64,000 nucleotides of DNA from Peptostreptococcaceae bacterium VA2 (lineage in GTDB: Bacteria > Bacillota > Clostridia > Peptostreptococcales > Peptostreptococcaceae), in the NCBI GenBank assembly GCA_000686145.1, contig JMMB01000007.1, forward strand, positions 3,215,753 to 3,279,752, written 5' to 3'. Shown here one piece after another: positions 1 to 9,629 of the stretch. The notes beneath the pieces were generated by a model. That model was not told the origin of the DNA. It did no database searches and worked only from the letters and a program-made list of their open reading frames with translations. The stretch's first letter is position 1. Every line of letters begins with the position of its first letter. Both the position numbers and the translations under genes were made by a program.

Positions 1-499
1 ATTTAGCCTCGCCTACCTCTTTTATAAAGTTATTTATTAACTCTTCATGCTTAGACTTGTCTAAGTCTTTTTCAATAACCTTAGATGCAGCTAATAATGC
101 TATGTCTGATATATCACTCTTGATTTCATTCATAACTTTTGCTCTTTCTTGTTCTACATCTTTGCTAGCTTTTTCTCTTAAGCTTTGAGCTTCTTGCTTT
201 GCAGCAGAAACTATTTCAGCCTCTTTTTGCTCTGCTCTTAAAGTAGCTTGCTTTACTATTTCTTGACCTTCAGTTTTAGCAGAACCTATTTTTTCTTCGT
301 ATTCTTTCTTTAAAGATATACCTTCAGTTTTAGCAGTTTCTCCTTGTGCTAAATTTGTTTTTATATCTTTTTCTCTAGCTTCTATTATTCCTAATACAGG
401 TTTGAATAAAAGCTTCTTTAAAATTACAAATACTAAGAATGTATTTACAAGTTGGAATGCTAATTCATATGTTATGCCTATAAGTGGCTTAAGTTCCAT
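1..499 (-). CDS. atpF: ATP synthase F0 subunit b (cut by window edge)
   Basis: Peripheral stalk subunit of F1F0 ATP synthase, which ties the F1 head to subunit a. The minus-strand frame opens at ATG 497-499 behind a strong AAAGGAGG site and stays open to the edge for 166 codons. It has one N-terminal membrane segment (about residues 8-28) and then a long Lys/Glu/Ala-rich helix without prolines, as expected for a b-subunit dimer. The last full codon gives Lys and the next begins with T, so the stop may lie just outside; 160-170 residues is normal for the family. It sits 88 bases downstream of atpE in the usual order a-c-b. Confidence 0.93.
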   Translation of the reverse strand, partial: MELKPLIGITYELAFQLVNTFLVFVILKKLLFKPVLGIIEAREKDIKTNLAQGETAKTEGISLKKEYEEKIGSAKTEGQEIVKQATLRAEQKEAEIVSAAKQEAQSLREKASKDVEQERAKVMNEIKSDISDIALLAASKVIEKDLDKSKHEELINNFIKEVGEAK

Positions 500-586
500 G
501 TTTTGTCCTCCTTTCTACCAATCACAATTTATAAGTAGGAGATGGTTAATCCATCTCCTATTTAATAAATTTTCCTATTATTTTAA

Positions 587-844
587 CTATCCTAGTAATT
601 TAACCAATGGGTTAGCGAATAGAAGTATGATTGCTACAACAAGTCCGTATATTGCAGAAGATTCTGCAACTGCTGCTCCAAGTAACATTGTTTGAGTTAT
701 ATCTCCTTTAGCTTCTGGTTGATTACCAACTGCTTCTGCTGCCTTTCCTGCTGCGTATCCTTGTCCGATTCCTGCTCCGATTCCTGTTGCAACTGCAAGA
801 CCTGCTCCTATAGCTGAGCCTGCTAATAATATAGCTGTTTCCAT
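587..844 (-). CDS. atpE: ATP synthase F0 subunit c with sodium-type binding site
   Basis: Rotor ring proteolipid, 85 residues, two membrane helices joined by a polar loop containing NQPEAKGD. The ion site matches that of the Na+-translocating Ilyobacter tartaricus c subunit: Gln28, Val59, Glu61, Ser62 and Tyr66 here correspond to Gln32, Val63, Glu65, Ser66 and Tyr70 there. H+-specific rings usually lack the Gln and Ser. Start ATG follows AAGGAGGAAACA. Next gene after atpB in the operon. Family assignment is certain; the sodium specificity is inferred from these residues. Confidence 0.97.
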   Translation of the reverse strand: METAILLAGSAIGAGLAVATGIGAGIGQGYAAGKAAEAVGNQPEAKGDITQTMLLGAAVAESSAIYGLVVAIILLFANPLVKLLG

Positions 845-900
845 GATTGTTTCCTCCTTAAAATTTTTTAATTATTTTTTTCAAATCTAAATTATAATTT

Positions 901-1608
901 TTACTCTGTTTCTGCTGCAATTCCAACGAAAACCATCGTTAACATTATGAATATAAACGATTGTAATAGTCCAGCAAATATATCAAAGTATAAATGTAGT
1001 GGTACTGGTATTAATAATTGCCCAACTGGTATTGATACTCCCGGTATTAATGAAGATAAATACGCTAGGAAATCATATAGTAGTCCCATTATAACAGATC
1101 CACCTAATATGTTTCCGAATGGACGGAAACTTAATGAGATAGGCTTAGCTAACTCTCCAATTAAGTTAAGTGGCAATAATAGCGGTGATGGTTCTATAAG
1201 ATCTTTAAAGAAACTAAATCCATGGAATTTAACACCTGCATAGTAAATCATAAAGAATGTTATCAGTGCCCATGCTAATGTTGTATCTAAGTCTGTAGTA
1301 GGAGATCTAAATCCTAAAAGTCCTATTAGGTTAGAACATGCAAAGAATAAAAATAAACTTCCTATATACGGAATCATATTTGGCATTCTTTTAAGTGTTT
1401 TCTCTCCCATTGTCTCAGTTACAAAATTAGCAAGACCACCTATAGCAAACTCTAAGAATACTTGTACTTTGCTTGTAGGTACTTTCTTTAAGTTTCTAGT
1501 TAGTAAGAAAGATACTAAAGCTAAAGCAGCTATTATAATCCAGCTTGTTACTACCGTCTCACTTATCTTGAAGTTATTAAAAAATATAACCCATTTTGCT
1601 TGGCTCAT
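901..1608 (-). CDS. atpB: ATP synthase F0 subunit a
   Basis: Membrane subunit that forms the ion half-channels against the c ring. It has 235 residues and at least five hydrophobic helices. The essential arginine is Arg162 in the conserved helix ending SLSFRPFGN. A Glu/Gln-rich polar set lies around ELAKP (152-156) and the last helix. Start ATG follows GGAGGCGTAAGT and lies 3 bases after the stop of the atpI-like gene, so translation is probably coupled. Given the sodium-type c subunit, this half-channel is expected to conduct Na+ (inference). Confidence 0.97.
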   Translation of the reverse strand: MSQAKWVIFFNNFKISETVVTSWIIIAALALVSFLLTRNLKKVPTSKVQVFLEFAIGGLANFVTETMGEKTLKRMPNMIPYIGSLFLFFACSNLIGLLGFRSPTTDLDTTLAWALITFFMIYYAGVKFHGFSFFKDLIEPSPLLLPLNLIGELAKPISLSFRPFGNILGGSVIMGLLYDFLAYLSSLIPGVSIPVGQLLIPVPLHLYFDIFAGLLQSFIFIMLTMVFVGIAAETE

Positions 1609-1610
1609 AC

Positions 1611-2000
1611 TTACGCCTCCTTTCTTTTTAGTTTGTCTATTACTATCTTTTTTGCTAATATAACAAACTTAGGACCTAACAACCCTATTGCAACCCCCAG
1701 TATTTCTAAATAAGGGGCTTTCACAGAGACTAGTAAAACTACTCCTGTTATAGTCATTCTCAATATATACTGACTTGAATAATATATTTGAGCCCTTGAT
1801 ACAGGCATAGTTACCGATTTTTTTACTGCTATAGCTAATAACCTAAAGTTAAGTATAGCAATTATTGAACCAAATATTAGTCCTAAAAACATACCCTTAC
1901 TAAAAATTGACGTTATTAATAGTAATGCAATTACTATTAAATCAAAAATCAAAACGCCCTTTGTTACGTAGTTTATTTCATCTTGTAGATTTGTATTCAT
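1611..2000 (-). CDS. ATP synthase subunit I family protein
   Basis: A 129-residue protein with four predicted membrane helices, in the place normally held by atpI, directly upstream of atpB. Members of this family assist c-ring assembly or Mg2+ supply to the F0 sector; which applies here cannot be told. Start ATG has AAGGAAG eight bases upstream. The sequence is poorly conserved apart from helix pattern and position, so the call rests mainly on length, topology and neighbours. Confidence 0.85.
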   Translation of the reverse strand: MNTNLQDEINYVTKGVLIFDLIVIALLLITSIFSKGMFLGLIFGSIIAILNFRLLAIAVKKSVTMPVSRAQIYYSSQYILRMTITGVVLLVSVKAPYLEILGVAIGLLGPKFVILAKKIVIDKLKRKEA

Positions 2001-2004
2001 GATA

Positions 2005-2232
2005 TCACTTCCTTTTTGTATACACGATTAAAGTTTTGTAAACTGACATAAATGCTCCCCCAATACCTAACAATAAAAATATTAATGTTAATACTGGATC
2101 AGTCCCAAACTTAGAATCTAAAAATTTCCCTATAAACGTACATCCTAATATAGATACTAATATCATTAATCCTACCTGGCTTACCAAAGAAAGCATATTA
2201 GCTATCTCCATATACATCTTTCTTTTGCTCAT
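2005..2232 (-). CDS. AtpZ/AtpI-type small membrane protein of the ATP synthase operon
   Basis: First gene of the atp operon. I start it at ATG 2230-2232 (75 residues), which has GAGGAAAC 8-9 bases upstream; a longer frame to 2253 has no ribosome binding site. It has two membrane helices separated by a short loop with KFGTDP, the pattern of the AtpZ/AtpI family. These small proteins precede atpI/atpB in many Firmicutes and are linked to F0 assembly or Mg2+ transport. Four bases separate it from the next gene. Confidence 0.85.
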   Translation of the reverse strand: MSKRKMYMEIANMLSLVSQVGLMILVSILGCTFIGKFLDSKFGTDPVLTLIFLLLGIGGAFMSVYKTLIVYTKRK

Positions 2233-2549
2233 ATATAGTTTCCTCACTAACATGAAATAATTAAATTTCTAACTACTTTTATTTACATATTTACTGCTTA
2301 TGTATTTTGCTAATTTCTTAATAAAATATATCTTACCACTTTTTATGTATTTTTTAAACAAATTTCAAATATTTTTTTAATAATGTTTAATTTTTCTGAC
2401 AGAAAACATTTCCTAGAAAAATATTTAATCTTTTTTTGTTCTAAATTGTATTAAATATTAAATTCAAAATTCACTTTTTATTTTGACTTCATATTATCTA
2501 TAATAATTGTCTATCATATTTTACCCTCATCTACCGGTTTTTATAACGT
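2233..2549. other. Non-coding leader/promoter region of the atp operon
   Basis: About 320 bases of very AT-rich sequence between the upp terminator and atpZ, with no credible gene on either strand. It presumably holds the atp promoter. The best minus-strand candidate (TTTAAA, 17 bases, TAAGAT) is weak, so no promoter is called. A small perfect dyad, TTTTCTG-A-CAGAAAA, lies at 2392-2406 and could be an operator, but AT-rich DNA yields such dyads by chance. Confidence 0.5.
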
Positions 2550-2579
2550 AAAAGGGAATCTATGTCTTTATAGATTCCC
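2550..2579 (-). terminator. Rho-independent terminator after upp
   Basis: Perfect 10-bp stem (GGGAATCTAT/ATAGATTCCC, 2554-2579) with a 6-base loop, followed on the minus strand by a T run. It lies 19 bases after the upp stop codon and separates upp from the atp operon. Confidence 0.88.
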
Positions 2580-2597
2580 AATAATATATTTAATTGA

Positions 2598-3693
<1,096 letters not shown>

Positions 3694-3751
3694 GTATGTA
3701 GCCCTCCATTTTATATTATAATATATTTAGGCATATATTTACTAGTAAATA

Positions 3752-4813
3752 TTATGCTTTTATTACTTTATATCCAGCAGATTTAAAAAGCCTATTCATT
3801 ATAGCTTGACCCAATCCAGTAGACTCAAATTCTTCAGAATATACTACATCTATATTCTGTTTGTCCATTTGTATTAAAGTATCAAATAAATTACTTGCTA
3901 CTTCTTCTAAAGTATTTCCTAAAGATAAAACTTCACAGTTATATTTGTGTTTATTTTTATCTAAACACATTACTCCTGTTCTTAATCCATTTTTAGTATT
4001 TGCTTCAATCAAGTTATTAACTTTTATTATAACATTTTCTTCGCTTCCTGACACTATATAAACATCTGCGTCAGGAGAATAATGAGTATATTTCATACCA
4101 GGAGCTTTCGCTTTTTTGTTATCTTCTTTTTTAGCTAAAGATGGATCTATATCCACTTTACCAATTACACATTCTAAGTTTTCTTTTGTTATACTCCCCG
4201 GTCTTAATATCATAGGAATATTTCCTGTAAGATCTAAAACTGTTGATTCTATTCCAAAGTTACTATCTCCACCCAATACAATACCACTTACTCTACCATT
4301 CATTTGCTCTTGAACATGATTAGCCTTAGTAGGGGATGGTCTTCCGGATATATTGGCTGAAGGAGCTGCTATTGGAACGCCTGATTGTTTTATTATTTCT
4401 CTTGCTATTTTATGTGAAGGCATTCTTATAGCAACTGTGTTTAATCCACCGCTAGTTGTTTTAGGTACTATTTCTTTTTTATTTAAAATTATAGTTATAG
4501 GACCTGGCCAAAATTTTTCCATTATAATTTCTGCTTTTTCATTTACGTCTTTAGCTAAATCATATACTTCTTCTTTGCTATAAATATGTACTATAAGTGG
4601 ATTATCACTAGGTCTTCCTTTAGCTTCATATATTTTTTTAACTGCATTTTCATCTAATGCATTTGCACCTAAACCATAAACTGTTTCTGTAGGAAATATA
4701 ACAGTTTTTCCTTCACTTAACAGTTTAGAATACTTTTTTAATTCTTTTAGATCTATATTATTTACATCAATATTACTTATCATAGTTTTCATCTTATGTT
4801 TACCTACTTTCAT
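3752..4813 (-). CDS. ywlC: L-threonylcarbamoyladenylate synthase (Sua5/YwlC type)
   Basis: Makes threonylcarbamoyl-AMP from threonine, bicarbonate and ATP for the t6A37 modification of ANN-decoding tRNAs. 353 residues, two domains: an N-terminal YrdC domain (about 15-215, with FPTETVYGLGANA, the KGRPSDNPLIVH motif and SANISGRPSPT) and a C-terminal Sua5 domain joined by the linker APGMKYTHYSP. The start is uncertain: ATG 4811-4813 has no clear ribosome site, and ATG 4790-4792 (7 codons in) is preceded only by a weak AGTAGG. It begins 7 bases after the ZIP gene stop, so translation is probably coupled. Confidence 0.95.
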   Translation of the reverse strand: MKVGKHKMKTMISNIDVNNIDLKELKKYSKLLSEGKTVIFPTETVYGLGANALDENAVKKIYEAKGRPSDNPLIVHIYSKEEVYDLAKDVNEKAEIIMEKFWPGPITIILNKKEIVPKTTSGGLNTVAIRMPSHKIAREIIKQSGVPIAAPSANISGRPSPTKANHVQEQMNGRVSGIVLGGDSNFGIESTVLDLTGNIPMILRPGSITKENLECVIGKVDIDPSLAKKEDNKKAKAPGMKYTHYSPDADVYIVSGSEENVIIKVNNLIEANTKNGLRTGVMCLDKNKHKYNCEVLSLGNTLEEVASNLFDTLIQMDKQNIDVVYSEEFESTGLGQAIMNRLFKSAGYKVIKA

Positions 4814-4820
4814 TTTTAGT

Positions 4821-5501
4821 TTAGATGCAATTTACAATAACTGTTCCAACTAAAAAACCAATTATGCAATATAGACTTCTTGATTTCGGAAATATTTCTT
4901 CTAAAACAACATACATCATCGTGCCTGCTGCCATAGCTAAAAACACTCCTATTAATGAACTAAAAGTCCCTCCAAAATACGCACCTAAAAAGCTACCTAT
5001 TCCCATAGGTACACCTGCTATTATTGTAAATAGAATTACTTTTGAAATTTTCATTTTAGTTCCTACTAAGCTTAATGCCATAGCTAGTCCCTCTGGTATA
5101 TTGTGTATACCAATAACTATTGCAAGTGTCATTCCTAAAGACTCTGTAGACATAAAAGAAGAACCTATAGCTAATCCTTCTGGTAAATTATGAAGTAGTA
5201 TACTTATAAATATAAGATAACCAGACTTCATTTCTTTCGATACATCTAATTTAGACTTTATGTACATAGTTAATAATACACCTAAAAAAGTGAATATTAC
5301 GGTGTAAAATACTCCCATTTGTACCATAGATTCTTTCATTAAATCAAAAACAACCACAGCTAGCATTATCCCACCGGATAGCCCCATAAAAAAGTGTAGA
5401 TATTTGTCCACATTTTTTCTAAAAACTGCCGATATAACGCCTCCAACTCCTGTTCCTATGACACCTGCTAAAAGACCAATTAGTGTTATTCTAAGTATCA
5501 T
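4821..5501 (-). CDS. ZIP-family divalent metal transporter
   Basis: Integral membrane protein of 226 residues with about eight hydrophobic helices. The two signature motifs HNLPEG and HNIPEG, in helices IV and V, form the metal-binding site of bacterial ZupT/ZIP carriers. Likely imports zinc or another divalent cation such as Mn2+ or Fe2+; the substrate cannot be read from sequence. Start ATG follows AAAGGGGGAAGTT. It precedes Sua5 in the same direction. Confidence 0.93.
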   Translation of the reverse strand: MILRITLIGLLAGVIGTGVGGVISAVFRKNVDKYLHFFMGLSGGIMLAVVVFDLMKESMVQMGVFYTVIFTFLGVLLTMYIKSKLDVSKEMKSGYLIFISILLHNLPEGLAIGSSFMSTESLGMTLAIVIGIHNIPEGLAMALSLVGTKMKISKVILFTIIAGVPMGIGSFLGAYFGGTFSSLIGVFLAMAAGTMMYVVLEEIFPKSRSLYCIIGFLVGTVIVNCI

Positions 5502-5608
5502 AACTTCCCCCTTTAATCATCTATATTCAATTATATACATGATTAATTTATAACATTCCTAAAGTTTATATAATGAAATATTTTATAGGAAAATTTCTAA
5601 ACTCTACA

Positions 5609-5634
5609 GAAAAATCCCTAATTAATAGGGATTT
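5609..5634 (-). terminator. Rho-independent terminator at the end of prfA
   Basis: 9-bp stem AAATCCCTA/TAGGGATTT with a 5-base loop, followed by T residues on the minus strand. The stem begins at the prfA stop codon, closing the prmC-prfA unit. Confidence 0.85.
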
Positions 5635-6697
5635 ATATTGCTGACATTTTTTCAGTTTGATCAACAGTGATTAAAGCATCTAACATTTCGTCAAGATCTC
5701 CATCTAAGTATGAATCCAACTTGTATAATGTTAAGTTTATTCTATGATCACTTACTCTTCCTTGAGGGAAGTTGTAAGTTCTTATTCTCTCAGATCTATC
5801 ACCTGTACCAACCTGACTCTTTCTGTCAGCTGCTATATCTTTATTTTGATCTGCTAATGCTTTATCTTGAAGTCTAGCTTTTAATACTTTTAAAGCTTGT
5901 TCTTTATTTTTTAATTGAGACTTTCCATCTTGACAAGATACTACTTCTCCTGTAGGTATATGAGTTATCCTAACTGCAGAGTCAGTAGTGTTAACACTTT
6001 GTCCACCATTTCCTGAAGAACGGAAAACATCTATTCTTAAGTCATTTGCATTTATTTCTACTTCTACATCTTGAACTTCTGGTAAAACAGCAACTGTTGC
6101 AGTTGATGTATGGATTCTTCCTCCTGATTCAGTAGCAGGTATTCTTTGAACTCTATGAACTCCTGATTCATACTTAAGTCTTGAGTATGCACCTTTACCT
6201 TTTATTAGGAAAGATACCTCTTTGTATCCACCAACTCCAGTATCACTTGCAGTTAATAATTCCATTTTCCATCTTCTTCTCTCAGCATATCTAGAATACA
6301 TTCTAAATAAACTTCCTGCGAATAAAGCTGCTTCATCTCCACCAGCTCCACCTCTTACCTCAACGATAACATTCTTGTCATCATTAGGGTCCTTAGGTAA
6401 TAGTAATATTTTAAGTTCTGCTTCTAATGGATCTACTTTCTCTTCCATTTCAGATAATTCCATTTTAGCTAACTCTCTTAATTCCTCATCAGATTCTTCT
6501 TGTAATATTTCCTTTGAATCTTTTATATTATTTAATACACCTGTATACTCTCTGTACTTCATTACTATAGGCTCTAAATCAGATTGTTCCTTCATGTATT
6601 TTTGCCAAGTTTTTTGATCATTTATTATTTCCGGATTACTTATTTTTTCATTTAAATCTCTATATTTATCCTCTAATACTTCTAATTTTTTTAGCAT
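5633..6697 (-). CDS. prfA: Peptide chain release factor 1
   Basis: Recognises UAA and UAG in the ribosomal A site and triggers peptide release. 354 residues, full length. The stop-codon tripeptide PAT is at 187-189 (RF1 type; RF2 has SPF) and the catalytic GGQ loop at 231-233. Start ATG behind GAGGTGAAAAAGT. Directly downstream of prmC, whose product methylates the Gln of this GGQ, so enzyme and substrate are co-transcribed. Confidence 0.99.
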   Translation of the reverse strand: MLKKLEVLEDKYRDLNEKISNPEIINDQKTWQKYMKEQSDLEPIVMKYREYTGVLNNIKDSKEILQEESDEELRELAKMELSEMEEKVDPLEAELKILLLPKDPNDDKNVIVEVRGGAGGDEAALFAGSLFRMYSRYAERRRWKMELLTASDTGVGGYKEVSFLIKGKGAYSRLKYESGVHRVQRIPATESGGRIHTSTATVAVLPEVQDVEVEINANDLRIDVFRSSGNGGQSVNTTDSAVRITHIPTGEVVSCQDGKSQLKNKEQALKVLKARLQDKALADQNKDIAADRKSQVGTGDRSERIRTYNFPQGRVSDHRINLTLYKLDSYLDGDLDEMLDALITVDQTEKMSAI

Positions 6698-6741
6698 ACT
6701 TTTTCACCTCATCTATTGTATCATATCAATTTTTCATTATA

Positions 6742-7593
6742 TCATAGTTTAAATCCTATAACAACTCTATCAATGCCTTGAATATCCTTCTTAGTGTATA
6801 TTTTTGTATACCCATTATCTTTCATAATCTCTGAAACATCTTTAGCTTGATCATGACCAACTTCATACGCTAATATACCATCTTCTTTTAAATAACACTT
6901 CGATTGCTCTGTTATATCTCTATAAAAATCTAATCCATCAATTCCACCTTCTAGTGCATTGTATGGTTCATAATCTTTTACTTGTGTATGCAGTGTGTCC
7001 ATATCTTTTTTAGGTATATATGGTGGGTTAGACACTATTACATCAAATTTGATATTTTTATCTTTAATTGAACTAAATAAATCTGATTTAATAAATTCTA
7101 TTTTATTATCAACACCATTATTTATTGCATTTTTTTTACCAACTTCTAATGGTATATCAGATATATCTAAAGATTTAACAGTAGATTTTTCTATATATTT
7201 TGCTAAGCTCACAGTTATTGCTCCTGATCCTGTTCCTATATCTAGTATTTCTACTTTGTCTTTGTTTTTGCAAAGTTCTATTATTTCTTCTACTAAGGCT
7301 TCTGTATCTGATCTTGGAATAAGAACTCCTTCCTTTACAAAAAAGTCTAATCCCATAAATTCTCGATTTCCAACTATATAAGCAACTGGTCTTCCATTTA
7401 TTCTATCTTTTATCATAGATAAAAATAAATCGTACTCCTCATTACTCAGTTCTTTATTTAAATTAATATGAATATAAATCCTATCTACATCACCAAGAGA
7501 CTTTTGAAGAATAAGTTCTACATCTAGTCTTGGAGTGTCACTTATTTCTTTAAGTTCTTCTGAGTATTTTATAATTATATCTCTTATCGTCAT
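6742..7593 (-). CDS. prmC: Release factor glutamine methyltransferase
   Basis: SAM-dependent N5-methyltransferase that methylates the GGQ glutamine of RF1 and RF2. 283 residues: N-terminal helical substrate domain (1-80), then a Rossmann domain with the SAM loop DIGTGSG at 118-124 and the glutamine-binding NPPY at 189-192. Start ATG after GAGGAGATAAT. Lies between the DUF1385 gene and prfA in one transcription unit. Confidence 0.98.
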   Translation of the reverse strand: MTIRDIIIKYSEELKEISDTPRLDVELILQKSLGDVDRIYIHINLNKELSNEEYDLFLSMIKDRINGRPVAYIVGNREFMGLDFFVKEGVLIPRSDTEALVEEIIELCKNKDKVEILDIGTGSGAITVSLAKYIEKSTVKSLDISDIPLEVGKKNAINNGVDNKIEFIKSDLFSSIKDKNIKFDVIVSNPPYIPKKDMDTLHTQVKDYEPYNALEGGIDGLDFYRDITEQSKCYLKEDGILAYEVGHDQAKDVSEIMKDNGYTKIYTKKDIQGIDRVVIGFKL

Positions 7594-7609
7594 ATTATCT
7601 CCTCTATTG

Positions 7610-8509
7610 TTAGTCTACTACAGCTTTTAATGCCGCTATTGCTACTTCTAATTGCTTATCATCCGGCTCTTTTGTTGTGAATTTTTGTAACATCATACCT
7701 GGATATGCTACAATTTTAGTTATTTTATTATTATATTTCCCAAGAAATCTTATTATTTCGTAAGATATTCCTGCAACTATAGGTATACATACTATTCTCA
7801 TTACTATCCTTATAATAGGATTTGGCCAACCAAAGAAAGAAAATAATATTATAGATGTAAACATAACTATAAACAAGAAATTTGTTCCACATCTAGGGTG
7901 AAATCTAGTAAATTTTCTTGCATGTTCTACTGTAAGTTCTTCTCCACTTTCATAACAATGTATACTTTTATGTTCAGCACCGTGGTATTGGAATACTCTT
8001 TCTATATCCTTACTCTTTGATATTAATACTATATACAAAAATAGAATACAAATTCTAATTACACCTTCTATTAGATTTAATAACACATCATTATTCACTA
8101 ATCTTGAAAATGCACCTCCTACTGCTGTTGGAAGTACTATAAATAGACCAGCCGATAATACAAAAGCTATTAGCATCGATATCCCTATCATTACATCATT
8201 TGCTTTGTCTTTAAATATCTTTTTTATAAATTTATCAAAAGCATCTTCTTCGCTTCCATCTTCATCTAAAAAAAACTCTGATGAGAAATTCAAACTCTTA
8301 ATCCCCTCTATCATTGTTTCAATTAGTACAAATGAACCCCTTAGAAAAGGAATTTTATCTATATTCTTCTCATTTATCCAACTTTTTATTTTATTTTTTT
8401 TTACAACTATTTTTCCATCACTTTTTCTTACAGCAATTGCTCTTTTATCTTTAGATTGCATCATAACACCTTCAATTACAGCTTGACCACCGACAGATTG
8501 CTTCTTCAT
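7610..8509 (-). CDS. DUF1385 family membrane protein
   Basis: 299-residue membrane protein of the DUF1385 (YqhQ-like) family. The N-terminal signature QAVIEGVMMQ lies at residues 9-18. At least four hydrophobic helices follow from about 105. A conserved central segment holds YHGAEHKS, and RFHPRCGTNF is further on; both are hallmarks of the family. No reaction is established. The gene stands 16 bases before prmC, the arrangement usual in Clostridia. Start ATG follows AGGTGAGTGC. Confidence 0.93.
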   Translation of the reverse strand: MKKQSVGGQAVIEGVMMQSKDKRAIAVRKSDGKIVVKKNKIKSWINEKNIDKIPFLRGSFVLIETMIEGIKSLNFSSEFFLDEDGSEEDAFDKFIKKIFKDKANDVMIGISMLIAFVLSAGLFIVLPTAVGGAFSRLVNNDVLLNLIEGVIRICILFLYIVLISKSKDIERVFQYHGAEHKSIHCYESGEELTVEHARKFTRFHPRCGTNFLFIVMFTSIILFSFFGWPNPIIRIVMRIVCIPIVAGISYEIIRFLGKYNNKITKIVAYPGMMLQKFTTKEPDDKQLEVAIAALKAVVD

Positions 8510-8561
8510 GCACTCACCTCTTTAAATTTAAACTTTTACTACCTATATTTTATTATAATAC

Positions 8562-8594
8562 AAAAACACCCCTTAAAGTAAAACTTTAAAGGGT
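8562..8594 (-). terminator. Rho-independent terminator after tdk
   Basis: Stem of CCCTTTAAAG against CTTTAAGGGG (minus strand) with one bulge, followed by TGTTTTT. Lies 19 bases downstream of the tdk stop. Confidence 0.8.
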
Positions 8595-8612
8595 AGGCTG
8601 ATTATATTCAAA

Positions 8613-9197
8613 TTATTTTTTATCTTTATATACAACGTGGCATTTTCTACATCTAGCTTCATAACTTTCTACCGCCCCTACTTGTATTATAGGATCGTCA
8701 TATCTTGCTGGTTCTCCATTAATTAATCTTTGTGATCTATTTGCTGGTTGACCACATACAGAACATATAGCTTGTATTTTATCAACAAATTCTGCAACAG
8801 CTAAAAGGTTTGGTGTTGGACCAAAAGGCTCTCCTTTAAAATCCATATCTAATCCAGCAGCTATTACTCTTATTCCTTTGTCAGCTAAATCCATAGCTAT
8901 TTCCACAATTTCTTCATCAAAGAATTGAACTTCATCTATACCTACAACTTGTGTCTTACTATCTATAAAATTATATATCTCTTTTGCACTATTAATAGGT
9001 ATGGCATTAACACTGTCTCCACTATGAGAAACAACATCTTCTACACTATATCTATTATCTATTTTAGGCTTAAACACAACAATATTTTGTTTTGCTATTC
9101 TAGCTCTTTTTATTCTTCTTATTAGTTCCTCACTCTTACCACTATACATCGGTCCTATTACAACTTCTATGTATCCGTGATTGACCGGTCTATACAT
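8613..9197 (-). CDS. tdk: Thymidine kinase
   Basis: Salvage enzyme phosphorylating thymidine to dTMP with ATP. Type II TK, 194 residues from ATG 9195-9197, chosen because it lies 8 bases after GGGGG; an ATG two codons upstream is too close to that site. P-loop GPMYSGKS at 15-22, catalytic Glu89 in DEVQFF, and a structural zinc site of Cys145, Cys148, Cys183 and Cys186. Monocistronic by its own terminator; tdk-rpmE-rho order as in Bacillus. Confidence 0.98.
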   Translation of the reverse strand: MYRPVNHGYIEVVIGPMYSGKSEELIRRIKRARIAKQNIVVFKPKIDNRYSVEDVVSHSGDSVNAIPINSAKEIYNFIDSKTQVVGIDEVQFFDEEIVEIAMDLADKGIRVIAAGLDMDFKGEPFGPTPNLLAVAEFVDKIQAICSVCGQPANRSQRLINGEPARYDDPIIQVGAVESYEARCRKCHVVYKDKK

Positions 9198-9270
9198 GAT
9201 CATTACCCCCTACTACTTAAAATTTCTACATTTATGTCAATTTAATTAATTTCATCATGATTTATTTCAT

Positions 9271-9299
9271 TAAAATAGGAGTTGGCTGCCCAACTCCAC
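9271..9299 (-). terminator. Rho-independent terminator after rpmE
   Basis: Perfect 8-bp GC-rich stem GGAGTTGG/CCAACTCC (9278-9297), followed by TATTTT on the minus strand; 12 bases beyond the rpmE stop. Confidence 0.88.
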
Positions 9300-9311
9300 A
9301 TTTTATAAAGA

Positions 9312-9512
9312 TTAGTCTATTTTGAATCTCTTCTTGAACTTGTCTATTCTTCCACCAGCTTCTATATTCTTTTGCTTTCCAGTATAGAAAGGATGGCATT
9401 CAGAACATATTTCTATTTTTATCTCGTCCTTAACAGAACCAGCTTGGAATGTGTTTCCACAAGCACAACGTACTTCTACAGCTTCGTATTTTGGTTGTAT
9501 ATCCTTTTGCAT
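9312..9512 (-). CDS. rpmE: 50S ribosomal protein L31 (zinc-binding form)
   Basis: 66 residues from ATG 9510-9512, supported by GAGGTG six bases upstream; the frame can be read three codons longer but without a ribosome site. Four Cys (CACG near 16-19 and CSECHPF near 35-41) make it the zinc-containing C+ paralogue, matching B. subtilis RpmE in length. The C-terminal FYTGKQK motif is typical. Placed between rho and tdk. Confidence 0.97.
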   Translation of the reverse strand: MQKDIQPKYEAVEVRCACGNTFQAGSVKDEIKIEICSECHPFYTGKQKNIEAGGRIDKFKKRFKID

Positions 9513-9629
9513 TCTATTCACCTCTTCTCTTTATTTTATAAATTAATTATATTAATTTTTCATTTTGCATTATCAACTACACCATTATAACATAAGTTTT
9601 TTATCGGTACAAGCAGTTTTTCTATTACT

